From Chelativorans alearensis (GTDB taxonomy: Bacteria; Pseudomonadota; Alphaproteobacteria; Rhizobiales; Rhizobiaceae): DNA of 64,000 nucleotides. Shown here piece after piece: positions 18,501 through 25,358 of the stretch. The notes below the pieces were generated by a model. It saw only the letters and a program-made list of their open reading frames with translations, was not told the DNA's origin and did no database searches. The number at the start of each line of letters is the position of its first letter. Within the stretch, counting starts at the first letter, position 1. The position numbers were made by a program, and so were the translations under genes. The stretch spans positions 186,001-250,000 of the forward strand of contig NZ_WQNI01000003.1 of the NCBI RefSeq assembly GCF_010993735.1, written 5' to 3'.

Positions 18501-21500
18501 ACCTACACCTTCTCCGGTCTGATCTCAGGCAACGGCTCGGTCGAGCAGATCGGTGGCGGCACTACCTTCCTGACAGGCGACAACAGCTACACCGGCCCCA
18601 CCAGGGTGCAATCGGGAAGTCTGTACGTCAATGGCGACCAATCCGGCGCAACCGGGCTCACCTCGGTCGCAACCGGCGCCACGGTCGGCGGAACGGGCAT
18701 TATCGGCGGTGACGTCACCTTGGCCGACGGCGCCGTCCTCGATCCCGCCAATCCAGGCTCCGTTCCCGGAACGCTCACCATCAATGGTGATCTCACGCTC
18801 AATGACGGATCGCTCGTCAATTACAGTTTCGGCGAGGCGAATGTTGTCGGCGGAGCCTTCAACGACCTGACCGTGGTGGGCGGTGACCTCGTGCTCGACG
18901 GCACGCTGAATGTGACAGAGACGCCTGGAGGCAACTTTGGTCCAGGTCTGTACCGCATCTTCAGCTATGACGGTACGCTCACCGACAACGGCCTCGATTT
19001 CGTCTCCTCCGAGCTCTACTTGCAGACCTCCGTTGCCAACCAGGTCAACCTCATCGACACGAGCGGGAACCAGCTCACCTTCTGGGACGGCGCCGCCGGT
19101 CCGGTGAACGACGGGATCATCCAGGGTGGGGACGGGGTCTGGCGTCTTGCCGACAACGAACGCTGGACGACCGATACAGGTGCGTTCAACGCACCCTTTT
19201 CCAACAGAGCCTTTGCTGTATTCACCGGTACGGGCGGCACCGTGACCGTCGACAATGCGAATGGTCAGGTCGAAGCCTCGGGCATGCAGTTCGCGGTCGA
19301 TGGCTATGTCATCGATGGTCAACCGCTGACCCTGGTCGGCGGTTCGTCCATCATCCGTGTCGGCGACGGCACCTCCGAGGCGGCCGACATGACCGCCATC
19401 ATCGACACTGCGGTCGATGGTGCCTCCACTCTGGTGAAGACCGATCTTGGTACGCTGGTGCTTTCCAGTGCCAACAGCTACACGGGCGGCACCAGGATAG
19501 AGGCCGGCACGTTGCAGGTCTCGAACGACGACAACCTCGGCGACGCGGCCGGAGGAATCGCCTTCGACGGCGGCACGTTGCAGAACACCGCCTCCTTTAC
19601 TTCGGCACGCGCCGTCACGCTGGAGGATGGCGGCGGCACATTCCGGACCGACGCGGATCTGCTCCTGTCGGGCGTGATCGGCGGTACGGGTGCGCTTGCC
19701 AAGACGGGCGGCGCCATGTTGACGCTCGCCGGCAACAACACCTATGAGGGCGGCACTTTCATCGACGCGGGCGTGGTGTCGGTTTCGAGCGACGGGAACC
19801 TTGGCAATGCCGCCGGCGCAATCACTTTCGATGGCGGCACATTGCAGAACACCGCCTCCTTCGCCTCGGCGCGCGCCGTCACCATGGAAGATGGCGGCGG
19901 CACGCTCCAGGCCGACGCGGATCTCCTCCTGTCGGGCATGATCGGCGGCACGGGTCCACTCACCAAGACGGGTGGTGGCACGCTAACACTCGCCGGCGAC
20001 AACACCTATGAGGGCGGCACGACGATCTCGTCGGGGATACTGCAACTCGGCGAAGGCGGTGCGTCTGGCTCTATTCTCGGCGACGTGCTCAACAACGGCA
20101 CGCTCGCTTTCAACCGTTCGGACACTCTCACCTTCGCCGGCCTGATCTCGGGCAATGGCTCCGTCGAGCAGATCGGCAGCGGTATCACTATCCTGACCGG
20201 CAACAACGCCTATTCGGGCGCCACCACGGTGCAATCGGGAAGACTGCTCATCAATGGTGACCAATCCGGCGCAACCGGGCTCACCTCGGTTGAAAACGGC
20301 GCAGCGCTTGGCGGGATTGGCACGATCGGCGGCGATGTCATCGTGGCAGATGGCGGCGCCATCGATCCCGGCGATCTTGGCATCGTTCCCGGAACGCTCA
20401 CCATCAATGGCGGTCTCACTCTCAGCGTCGGCTCGGACCTCAATTATAATTTTGGCCAGGCGAATGTGGTCGGTGGAGCCTTCAATGACCTCACCGTGAT
20501 CGGGGACGACCTCGATCTCGACGGCACGCTGAACGTGACCGAGTCCGTGGGAGGCAGCTTCATCCCCGGTATCTACCGCATCATCAGCTATGAGGGTACG
20601 CTCACCGATAACGGCCTCAGCCTCGGTGCCATGCCGCCAGGCGATTTCCTCGTGCAGACCTCGATCGACAAGCAGGTCAACCTGGTCAACGCGACGGACG
20701 TCACGCTCAATTTCTGGGACGGACCGGCCGGCACCGCCAATGACGGCAGCATTCATGGCGGCGATGGCGTTTGGCGGCTTGCCGACAATGACCACTGGAC
20801 CAATGATACAGGCCTGATCAACGCACCTTACTCGAGCGGCGCCTTCGCCGTGTTCGCGGGCCAGCCCGGAACCGTGACCATCGACAACGGAAACGGCCAG
20901 GTGGAAGCCCTCGGCATGCAGTTCGCGACCGATGGCTATGTCATCGACGGCGAACCCCTGACACTTGTTGGCGGCTCGTCCATCATCCGCGTGGGTGACG
21001 GTACGCTCGACGGCGCGGACATGACCGCGACCATCGAGGCGGAACTCGTCGGCACCTCCACATTGGTCAAGGCCGATCTCGGCACATTGGTTCTTTCCGG
21101 CGTCAACACCTACACCGGTGGGACAGAGGTCGAGGACGGCACGCTGCAAGCAGGCTCGGCCGGCGCGTTCAGCCCATCTTCGGCCTTTTCGGTCGGCAGT
21201 GGCGGCACGCTCGATCTTGCCGGGTTCGACCAGACGGTCGCGTCGCTTGCCAATGCCGGGACAGTGATGACGTCGGGCGGGCCGGGAACGACCTTGACGG
21301 TTGCGGGCGACTATGAGGGCATTGGCGGGACCATCGTCCTGAACGCCACGCTCGGCGAGGATGGCTCGGCGACAGACCGGCTCGTTGTCACCGGCGATAC
21401 CTCGGGCAGCTCCGATCTGCGTGTCGCCAATATCGGGGGCGGCGGGGCGCAGACCGTGGACGGCATCAAGGTGGTCGATATCGGCGGCGCGTCGAACGGC

Positions 21501-22640
21501 ACGTTTTCTCTCCAGGGTGACTTCATTTTTGAAGGCGATCAGGCCGTTGTGGCCGGCGCCTATGCCTACCGGCTCTTCAAGGGTGGCGTAAGCACGCCTT
21601 CCGACGGCGACTGGTACTTGCGCTCAGCCCTGACAGACGAGGAACCGAATGCTCCCCTCTTCCAGCCCGGTGTGCCGCTTTACGAGGCTTATGCCGGTTC
21701 CCTGCAGGCTTTCAACAAGCTCGGTACCTTGCAGCAGCGTGTCGGCAACAGGTTTTGGGTCGCCCGTGACGCGGGCGCGGCCAATGAAGGCACAGGCGAT
21801 TCAAACGGCATCTGGGCGCGCATCGAAGCGTCTCATGCCGACTTCGAGCCGAAGACATCGACCAGCGGCACCGATTATGATGCGGCCACATGGAGGCTCC
21901 ACGCCGGCATTGACGGCCTGCTTCACGAGGGCGAATCTGGACATTTGGTTGCAGGGGCGTCTATGCACTATGGCAGCGTTTCCTCCAACGTCATGTCGGC
22001 CCACGGCAATGGCAACATCGACACGACCGGCTACGGTTTTGGCGGCACTTTAACTTGGTACGACAATACCGGCTTCTATCTCGACGGGCAGGCGCAGGTG
22101 ACGTGGTATGACAGCGATCTCTATTCCACCACCGCTGGCCAGAGCCTCGTCAACGACAATGACGGTACGGGCTACGCGCTCAGCATCGAGGCCGGCCGGC
22201 GCATCGCGCTTGATGAGACCTGGGCGTTGACGCCGCAGGCCCAACTCACTTATTCTTCGGTGCGGTTCGACGATTTCACCGACAGCTTCGATGCCGACGT
22301 GTCACTCGACAGGAGCTGGAGCCTCGTTGGCCGGCTCGGTCTGGCCGTCGACCGCCAGACCGAGTGGCAGGATGCGGAAGGCCGCACCAGTCGTTCGCAT
22401 CTCTATGGGGTCGCCAACCTCTATTATGACTTTGCCGACGGCTCTCGCGTTGGGGTGGGAGGAACTCCCTTCACAAGCAAAAATGACTCACTGCGAGGCG
22501 GCATCGGCCTGGGCTGGTCGGTCAACTGGGCCGATGACAGGTACTCGCTTTATGGCGAAGCGCTGGCGAATACGAGCCTGGAGAACTTCGGCGACAGCAA
22601 CATCGTGAGCGGCACCGTCGGCTTCAGGGTACGCTGGTGA
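12537..22640 (+). CDS. Giant type Va autotransporter with beta-strand repeats
   Basis: A 3367-residue secreted surface protein. The start ATG at 12537 follows GGAGGGGG; a later ATG at 12648 is possible. A long N-terminal extension ends in a hydrophobic signal segment (ILSLALLIGFAATAAPAAD, cleavage near residue 83). The passenger is a beta-helix of about 19 autotransporter-associated repeats of the form GTLVLSGxNTYTGGTxVxxGTLxxG. Three WDG...GGDGVWRLADN-type modules occur (one N-terminal, two late). The last ~290 residues are a 12-strand outer-membrane barrel (GIWARIEASHADF, WTVNWADDRYSLYGEA-like, ending TVGFRVRW with terminal aromatic W). Only four cysteines are seen in the passenger, in two matched pairs. 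Likely roles are adhesion or biofilm matrix. No protease motif is seen. Confidence 0.92.
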   Translation: MRQDLVIQTCGRLTFSGPSLRSRRVVSRRSRTARGGRMTKWKGEAASYAPQVFGVFSSVARQATARILSLALLIGFAATAAPAADRYWDVNNTAVGHGGTGTWNTTDDVWSTNDDGVSGPYSAWDNGAFDDAFFGGTAGTVTLGVPITVHNMTFQTGGYTITGGTLTLDGIAPTISVTTGTSITESVINSTSGLIKAGGGGLRLDGINTFNGGIDIDGGTLHLNAANNFVGDVNINSGRLIVNGDTGLGDAGNMINMASGTRLDAGTTGGDLAGRTVSISGGTIVIAGAGVGSAYFTGDGGVTASNSVAMTNDANDYTGRTSFTGSGVSSFTSIGDLGVASSLGAPTTVADGTIFFGNSNQTNNTLIYVGDGDSSNRNWQINPGSGPGGIRPQLRNGGAGTLILTGDIALGGGSGNGPQFYAQSADLELLGVISSNNGRPVTFLADSGRTVTLGTASTFSGTATIGGGTGGGTVQASTIADIGVASSLGAGSGISIGGNDTLSYTGAGASSNRSWSLNNGTLANDGGGALALSGDMTIGNTATLGGSFTGADNVFSGVISSGGNLRSSGDATWVLSGANTYTGDTVVDSGVLRAGTASAFGGSTDFVVNGGTLDMNSFDRTLTTLSGTGGTLDLGSAILTIEAESGTTATYGGNIAGSGGLTKLGASEQTLTGANTYTGDTTIGGGTLNLDFSAAGAPTSDIIGSASTLNMGGGILNVIGADGAANIQTFDGLNITAGNNIIDASSGTGGTMTLNLGAISRTGGLIDFNLPDSGNITTTNVLLGGWATVNGTDYAKVEEGNILAFEESDYTDKDNAANWLDGEFITDVDGFFGTVSGSKQLGGLRYTQPISTTVTVDPGETLGIDGPIIGSPSVEDFDQLIIGGMLTGATGGDLGIRQNSEGNFTIASQIVDNGGTTGFIKAGTGLVTLTNASNSYTGATQVVQGTLSVGNIGDGGLASGIGASSAVSSNLVLEGGTLRYTGGTTSSDRGFTIVKSGDILGAGIEVTDADANLTFSGLVTSPDDANFTKSGPGTLTLANDANDYTGTTTVTGGMLGVAMLANGGEVSSIGRSGNGSANLVLDGGGLQYTSGTVTTDRGFTLGTNDGTVDVTDAGTTLTFSGDVDGPGGTLIKEGDGTLVLSGNTNYTGGNTVNGGVLRAGGENTLGAFTNVGPTTLADVAGVTLDLNDFDNLIGPLNGGGVNGGNVTLGSGTLRIHRGNGDYSGVISGTGGVWRTGGGTQTFNGCNNTYTGPTVLQGGNLTTDCLQDGGATSGIGASTADPSNLEFIGAVLTYTGGSIAIDRGFQLTSTGAINVNNAATTLEFEGPVIGAGLMRKDGPGTLVLSGTNTYTGDTQVTGGVLRAAATDAFGPQGHMILNNTAGVLLDLDGYDTRVGSLLGGGANGGNIDLGSATMTIYGTQNFQYAGAITGTGNLVMDGNHDLRQQWLTGCNSDYTGSTTINRGILYVQCLDDGGENSSIGASSADAANLVLDGGTLRYIGTGDSTNRQFILGENGGALDASGSGAIAFTSTAPVTLSGTNAARTLTLTGDNTGTDIFSAELNDNGTGATSLTKTGDGLWRLTNANSTYTGVTTISGGVLEIDQMADGGLPSSIGASSNDAANLVIGNGSTLRYTGAGDTSDRQFTLDEGVTFIESSGTGALQFTNTGPVALTGTDTPRTIALGGTNTGDNTMGGAIGDNGAGATTLAKNDSGTWVLTGNNTFTGNTVINDGNLVIGNGGTTGNAGAGNVIVDSPTSTLSLNRSDTFTFDGTLSGPGTLAQIGTGTSVLTSPDNSIGATTISAGILQVDGGLETPTIAMTGSSTMTVGGTVQAAGPTQVAINGDAGDSTININAGGILRAAGDLGSGSDVVSVAGLIDSGVGPLALGTGDDTLILNDSAVISGGGIEAGAGTDTLEVNNALPLTLDGASVGGFETLTKDNTGTLTLTGDHSYSDGTTISDGAVQIGNGGTSGSLSSDVLNKGTLAFNRSDTYTFSGLISGNGSVEQIGGGTTFLTGDNSYTGPTRVQSGSLYVNGDQSGATGLTSVATGATVGGTGIIGGDVTLADGAVLDPANPGSVPGTLTINGDLTLNDGSLVNYSFGEANVVGGAFNDLTVVGGDLVLDGTLNVTETPGGNFGPGLYRIFSYDGTLTDNGLDFVSSELYLQTSVANQVNLIDTSGNQLTFWDGAAGPVNDGIIQGGDGVWRLADNERWTTDTGAFNAPFSNRAFAVFTGTGGTVTVDNANGQVEASGMQFAVDGYVIDGQPLTLVGGSSIIRVGDGTSEAADMTAIIDTAVDGASTLVKTDLGTLVLSSANSYTGGTRIEAGTLQVSNDDNLGDAAGGIAFDGGTLQNTASFTSARAVTLEDGGGTFRTDADLLLSGVIGGTGALAKTGGAMLTLAGNNTYEGGTFIDAGVVSVSSDGNLGNAAGAITFDGGTLQNTASFASARAVTMEDGGGTLQADADLLLSGMIGGTGPLTKTGGGTLTLAGDNTYEGGTTISSGILQLGEGGASGSILGDVLNNGTLAFNRSDTLTFAGLISGNGSVEQIGSGITILTGNNAYSGATTVQSGRLLINGDQSGATGLTSVENGAALGGIGTIGGDVIVADGGAIDPGDLGIVPGTLTINGGLTLSVGSDLNYNFGQANVVGGAFNDLTVIGDDLDLDGTLNVTESVGGSFIPGIYRIISYEGTLTDNGLSLGAMPPGDFLVQTSIDKQVNLVNATDVTLNFWDGPAGTANDGSIHGGDGVWRLADNDHWTNDTGLINAPYSSGAFAVFAGQPGTVTIDNGNGQVEALGMQFATDGYVIDGEPLTLVGGSSIIRVGDGTLDGADMTATIEAELVGTSTLVKADLGTLVLSGVNTYTGGTEVEDGTLQAGSAGAFSPSSAFSVGSGGTLDLAGFDQTVASLANAGTVMTSGGPGTTLTVAGDYEGIGGTIVLNATLGEDGSATDRLVVTGDTSGSSDLRVANIGGGGAQTVDGIKVVDIGGASNGTFSLQGDFIFEGDQAVVAGAYAYRLFKGGVSTPSDGDWYLRSALTDEEPNAPLFQPGVPLYEAYAGSLQAFNKLGTLQQRVGNRFWVARDAGAANEGTGDSNGIWARIEASHADFEPKTSTSGTDYDAATWRLHAGIDGLLHEGESGHLVAGASMHYGSVSSNVMSAHGNGNIDTTGYGFGGTLTWYDNTGFYLDGQAQVTWYDSDLYSTTAGQSLVNDNDGTGYALSIEAGRRIALDETWALTPQAQLTYSSVRFDDFTDSFDADVSLDRSWSLVGRLGLAVDRQTEWQDAEGRTSRSHLYGVANLYYDFADGSRVGVGGTPFTSKNDSLRGGIGLGWSVNWADDRYSLYGEALANTSLENFGDSNIVSGTVGFRVRW
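18420..19510 (+). repeat. Large passenger duplication, copy 1
   Basis: About 360 codons of the autotransporter passenger, from GTLAFNRSDTYTFSGLISG through GDQSGATGLTSV, GTLTINGDLTL, EANVVGGAFNDLTV, GVWRLADNERW and LTLVGGSSIIRVGDG to LVLSSANSYTGGT. It recurs at 20045-21140 with the same module order and clear but diverged sequence. An intragenic duplication is the simplest origin. Confidence 0.8.
19518..20019 (+). repeat. Two tandem ~264-bp units between the large copies
   Basis: Two consecutive units each encode NLG(D/N)AAG, FDGGTLQNTASF, SARAVT, EDGGGT, DADLLLSG, IGGTG and NTYEGGT. The first lies at about 19518-19755 and the second at about 19782-20019. Their similarity exceeds that of other passenger repeats, so this is probably the youngest expansion. 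Confidence 0.75.
20045..21140 (+). repeat. Large passenger duplication, copy 2
   Basis: Second copy of the ~360-codon block: GTLAFNRSDTLTFAGLISG, GDQSGATGLTSV, GTLTINGGLTL, QANVVGGAFNDLTV, GVWRLADNDHW, LTLVGGSSIIRVGDG, LVLSGVNTYTGGT. It is offset by about 1.62 kb from copy 1. Confidence 0.8.
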
Positions 22641-22674
22641 GCGTACGCGACATGGACTTGGCACCCCTTTAGCC

Positions 22675-23445
22675 GTGAGGTTGCCGGTGTTTGACCATCT
22701 CGACATACTTGATCCGAAACGAGCTACGATTGTCGCGCGAGCCATAGCGGACGGCCGGATGGGTTTTGCCGTTCAAGGCGTATTTGACGCCACAAGCGGA
22801 CGCGATCTGCTCTATGGAGAGTGCCTTGCCAGACTGCGGGGCGACGACGGCTATTTCTATGAAGCCTGCGAGTTCATCCCGTGTCTTGATATCGTTGGCA
22901 GGGTGCCGGAGCTTGACCGCAGGATGCTGGCAAGGGTTCTTGACGCACTTGAAGCTGATTCTCGCGCTGTTCTGGGCTGCAATCTTTCGGTGGCCAATAT
23001 GGCAAGCCCGGAGGCGTGGCGACTCATTGAAGGCCAAATAGAGCGGAGACAGCACCTTGCTCATCGCCTGGTGCTCGAGTTGACAGAAAGTGAGCCTTTC
23101 TTCTGCCCAATATTGGCACGCCAGCTTATCTCCCAAGTCAGAGGGCTTGGTTGCCTTGTTGCGCTCGATGATTTTGGTTGCGGTCTTTCCAATCCTCACC
23201 GCTTGCTCTCGATCCCCCACGACATCGTGAAGATCGACGCCGCATATGTCAGCGATGTGCGGTTCGGGCCCGATGGGCAAAGCAGCCTTTATCACATGGT
23301 AGGATTGGCAGCTTGCACCGCTCCTGTCGTGATCGTGGAGGGCATCGAATCTTCGGATCATCTCGAAGTGGCTCGATCAGCTGGAGCGACACATGTTCAA
23401 GGCTCTTTTCTCGCCAAACCCCGTCTCCTCGCGAGTACATTGTGA
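22675..23445 (+). CDS. Stand-alone EAL domain protein with ECL signature
   Basis: A 256-residue cytoplasmic protein consisting only of an EAL phosphodiesterase domain. It starts at GTG 22675, 34 bp after the autotransporter stop and on the same strand, so co-transcription is plausible. The signature is ECL (residues 49-51, in LLYGECLARL) in place of EAL. Other conserved positions are present: CNLSVANM, LELTESEPF, LDDFGCGLSN, VKIDAAYV, VEGIES, HVQGSFLAKP. The metal-binding glutamate of the signature is kept, so activity is possible; alternatively it is a c-di-GMP binding effector. Its position suggests a link between c-di-GMP and display of the autotransporter. Confidence 0.85.
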   Translation: MRLPVFDHLDILDPKRATIVARAIADGRMGFAVQGVFDATSGRDLLYGECLARLRGDDGYFYEACEFIPCLDIVGRVPELDRRMLARVLDALEADSRAVLGCNLSVANMASPEAWRLIEGQIERRQHLAHRLVLELTESEPFFCPILARQLISQVRGLGCLVALDDFGCGLSNPHRLLSIPHDIVKIDAAYVSDVRFGPDGQSSLYHMVGLAACTAPVVIVEGIESSDHLEVARSAGATHVQGSFLAKPRLLASTL

Positions 23446-23493
23446 ACGATATGCATGTCATAGTGCCTCCCATCTGCAACGGAGAGTTCCCAG

Positions 23494-24036
23494 ATGGTTT
23501 CCGTTCGACAATTCTTCATTGCCTTCGCTCTATCGACATTCGTGTGCTCATCTGCGGTTGCCCAGGAGGTGAGCCTTCCCGGCAACGCGTCATCCTTGAG
23601 CGAAACTCACGGCAGCTGGACGGTCCAATGTGTGCTCGCGGCGTTGGCAGACGGTTCGAAAGCCAAGCGGTGCATCCTTTCGCAGCAGCAGGTTGCCCAG
23701 AACACCGGGCAAAGGGCGCTCGCGATCGAACTCGCTGCCGAGAGCGGGATTGCAAAGGGAAACCTTGTCTTGCCGTTCGGTCTCGACCTTCAGAAGGGTG
23801 TTGCTTTCCACATTGGCGAGAAAGCGATTGGGCAGACCCGGCAATTCCGCACCTGTTTGCCAGCCGGATGCATAGTCGATGTTAGCTTCGACGCCGACAT
23901 GATCGCCTCGCTCAAGCTCGGCACCGCGCTCAAGGTGAAAGCAACCTCGGTTGGCGGGCAGGACATCGCCTTCTCGATTTCTCTCGCCGGCTTCACCAGA
24001 GCCTATGATCGCGTGGTGGCGCTCCTTGAGACCTAG
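23494..24036 (+). CDS. Invasion-associated locus B (IalB) family protein
   Basis: A 180-residue secreted protein. The signal peptide is RQFFIAFALSTFVCSSAVAQ with cleavage after AVAQ. The mature part carries the IalB pattern: ETHGSWTVQC, RCILSQQQ, GQRALAIELA, LVLPFGLDLQKGVAF, FRTCLPAGCIVDVSF, FSISLAGF. The four cysteines likely form disulfides in the periplasm. IalB proteins help Bartonella invade erythrocytes; in free-living relatives the role is unknown. A GGAGAG ribosome site lies just upstream of the ATG. No operon partner is evident. Confidence 0.88.
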   Translation: MVSVRQFFIAFALSTFVCSSAVAQEVSLPGNASSLSETHGSWTVQCVLAALADGSKAKRCILSQQQVAQNTGQRALAIELAAESGIAKGNLVLPFGLDLQKGVAFHIGEKAIGQTRQFRTCLPAGCIVDVSFDADMIASLKLGTALKVKATSVGGQDIAFSISLAGFTRAYDRVVALLET

Positions 24037-24309
24037 GTAGGCCTGCTGACCTGCACGCGCAGTGCGCGAGTACCCGACCCCTTGTTAAGCACCACTCAAA
24101 GTCTGGAAACCGGTGCGTTCGCGCAATTCAGTTTTCGTCGGGCAATGAAATCCAGCGCCGCGGATGAACTTGACACCTTTCGGACATTCCCGGTCTCCTG
24201 TCTTTGCCCGAAGCCTTGCGGTACAGTCGCCGGTTTGGACTTCCGGGTCCGCGACATGCTACACAGACAAGGCGTGGGCAAACCTCGACTGGTACCAGAG
24301 TTTGGGTCG

Positions 24310-25353
24310 ATGCCGAATTATTTCCGGATGTTTGGCGCTCTTGGCGGGCTCGCTCTCGCCGCCTGCTTTGCGACCGGTCCGGCCGCCGGCCAGGAGGATG
24401 TCCTGCGCTGGCGCATGAACAGTCTGCTTTACCCAAAGCTTTTTGGTGAAGCCGGAGAGCGGTTCGCCGAGACGGTGCGGCGGCTGTCGGACGGCAGCTT
24501 TGCTATCGAGGTTCACGACCGGCTTGTGCTCGACCAGGACACATTTGGGGCGCTGGAATCGGGCCTGGTCGACGCGGTATGGGGCTCGGCAGGCCACCAT
24601 CATCGCGAGGACCCGGCCCTGACCATCTTTTCCGGCTTCCCTTTCGGTCCCGATCCGGCAGGATTTACCGCTTGGATGCAAACGGGCGGCGGCGCCGAGG
24701 CGCTGGAGGCGATCTATGCGCGCCACGGAATGAAGAGCCTTTATTGCGGCATCCTGCCTGCGGAAGGCGGCGGCTGGTTTGTGGAACCGATCGAGAGCGC
24801 CGCCGATCTGGAAGGGCTGTCCATGCGCAGCTTTGGCTACGGGGCCCGGGTGCTGCGCAAGGTGGGTGTGGTGCCCTACGAACTTCCAGCAGAGGAGATC
24901 CGCCCGGCACTGGAGACCGGCCTGATCGGTGCAGCCGAATTCTCCCTGCCCTCCATCGATGCCGATCTCGGGATCGCCGAGGTTGCCCAGAACCTCTACT
25001 TTCCCGGCTGGCAGCAGCCGGTCACCTCGCTCGAGGTTCTCATGCCGGAGAAGACCTGGGCCGAGCTCTCCGACCGTCATAAGGCGGTACTGGAGACGGC
25101 GTGTGGCGATACGCTGTCCTGGACCGCTGCCGAGGCGACCGCGCAGCAGGTCGAGGCGCTTTCTGCTTTCCGCGCCGCGGGCGTTGAGCTGCACGCGTGG
25201 CCGGACGAAGTCCTCCTCGAGCTCCGCGGGGCTTGGGAGGAGGTAATTGCTGAGGAGACCGCCCGCGATCCGCTGCTTGCCAAGGCTTGGGACAGCTATC
25301 TTCGCTTTAAAGACGGCTACGGTGATTGGCAGTTACGGGCCTACGCTGAGTAG
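24310..25353 (+). CDS. Orphan TRAP transporter substrate-binding protein (DctP type)
   Basis: A 347-residue periplasmic solute-binding protein of the TRAP DctP family. The chosen ATG (24310) gives a normal signal peptide (YFRMFGALGGLALAACFATG, cleavage near AAGQ). The open frame extends 76 codons further upstream without signal-like character. Family features are LVLDQDTFGALESGLVDAVW, GGGWFVEPIESAADLEGLSM with R in MRSFGYG as the carboxylate-binding arginine region, LPAEEIRPALETGLIGAAE, and GWQQPVTSLEVLM. The last two resemble the branch binding 2-oxo or mannitol-type organic acids. No DctQ/DctM membrane genes lie nearby, so it must use a distant partner or act as a sensor. Confidence 0.85.
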   Translation: MPNYFRMFGALGGLALAACFATGPAAGQEDVLRWRMNSLLYPKLFGEAGERFAETVRRLSDGSFAIEVHDRLVLDQDTFGALESGLVDAVWGSAGHHHREDPALTIFSGFPFGPDPAGFTAWMQTGGGAEALEAIYARHGMKSLYCGILPAEGGGWFVEPIESAADLEGLSMRSFGYGARVLRKVGVVPYELPAEEIRPALETGLIGAAEFSLPSIDADLGIAEVAQNLYFPGWQQPVTSLEVLMPEKTWAELSDRHKAVLETACGDTLSWTAAEATAQQVEALSAFRAAGVELHAWPDEVLLELRGAWEEVIAEETARDPLLAKAWDSYLRFKDGYGDWQLRAYAE

Positions 25354-25358
25354 CCCGC

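Noticed and set aside
13500-21150. CRISPR array or simple tandem repeat
   Set aside because: Repeats are protein-level beta-helix units of unequal length in one open frame, without constant repeats and unique spacers.
24082-24309. 76-codon upstream extension of the TRAP binding protein
   Set aside because: It would place the signal peptide in the middle of the protein.
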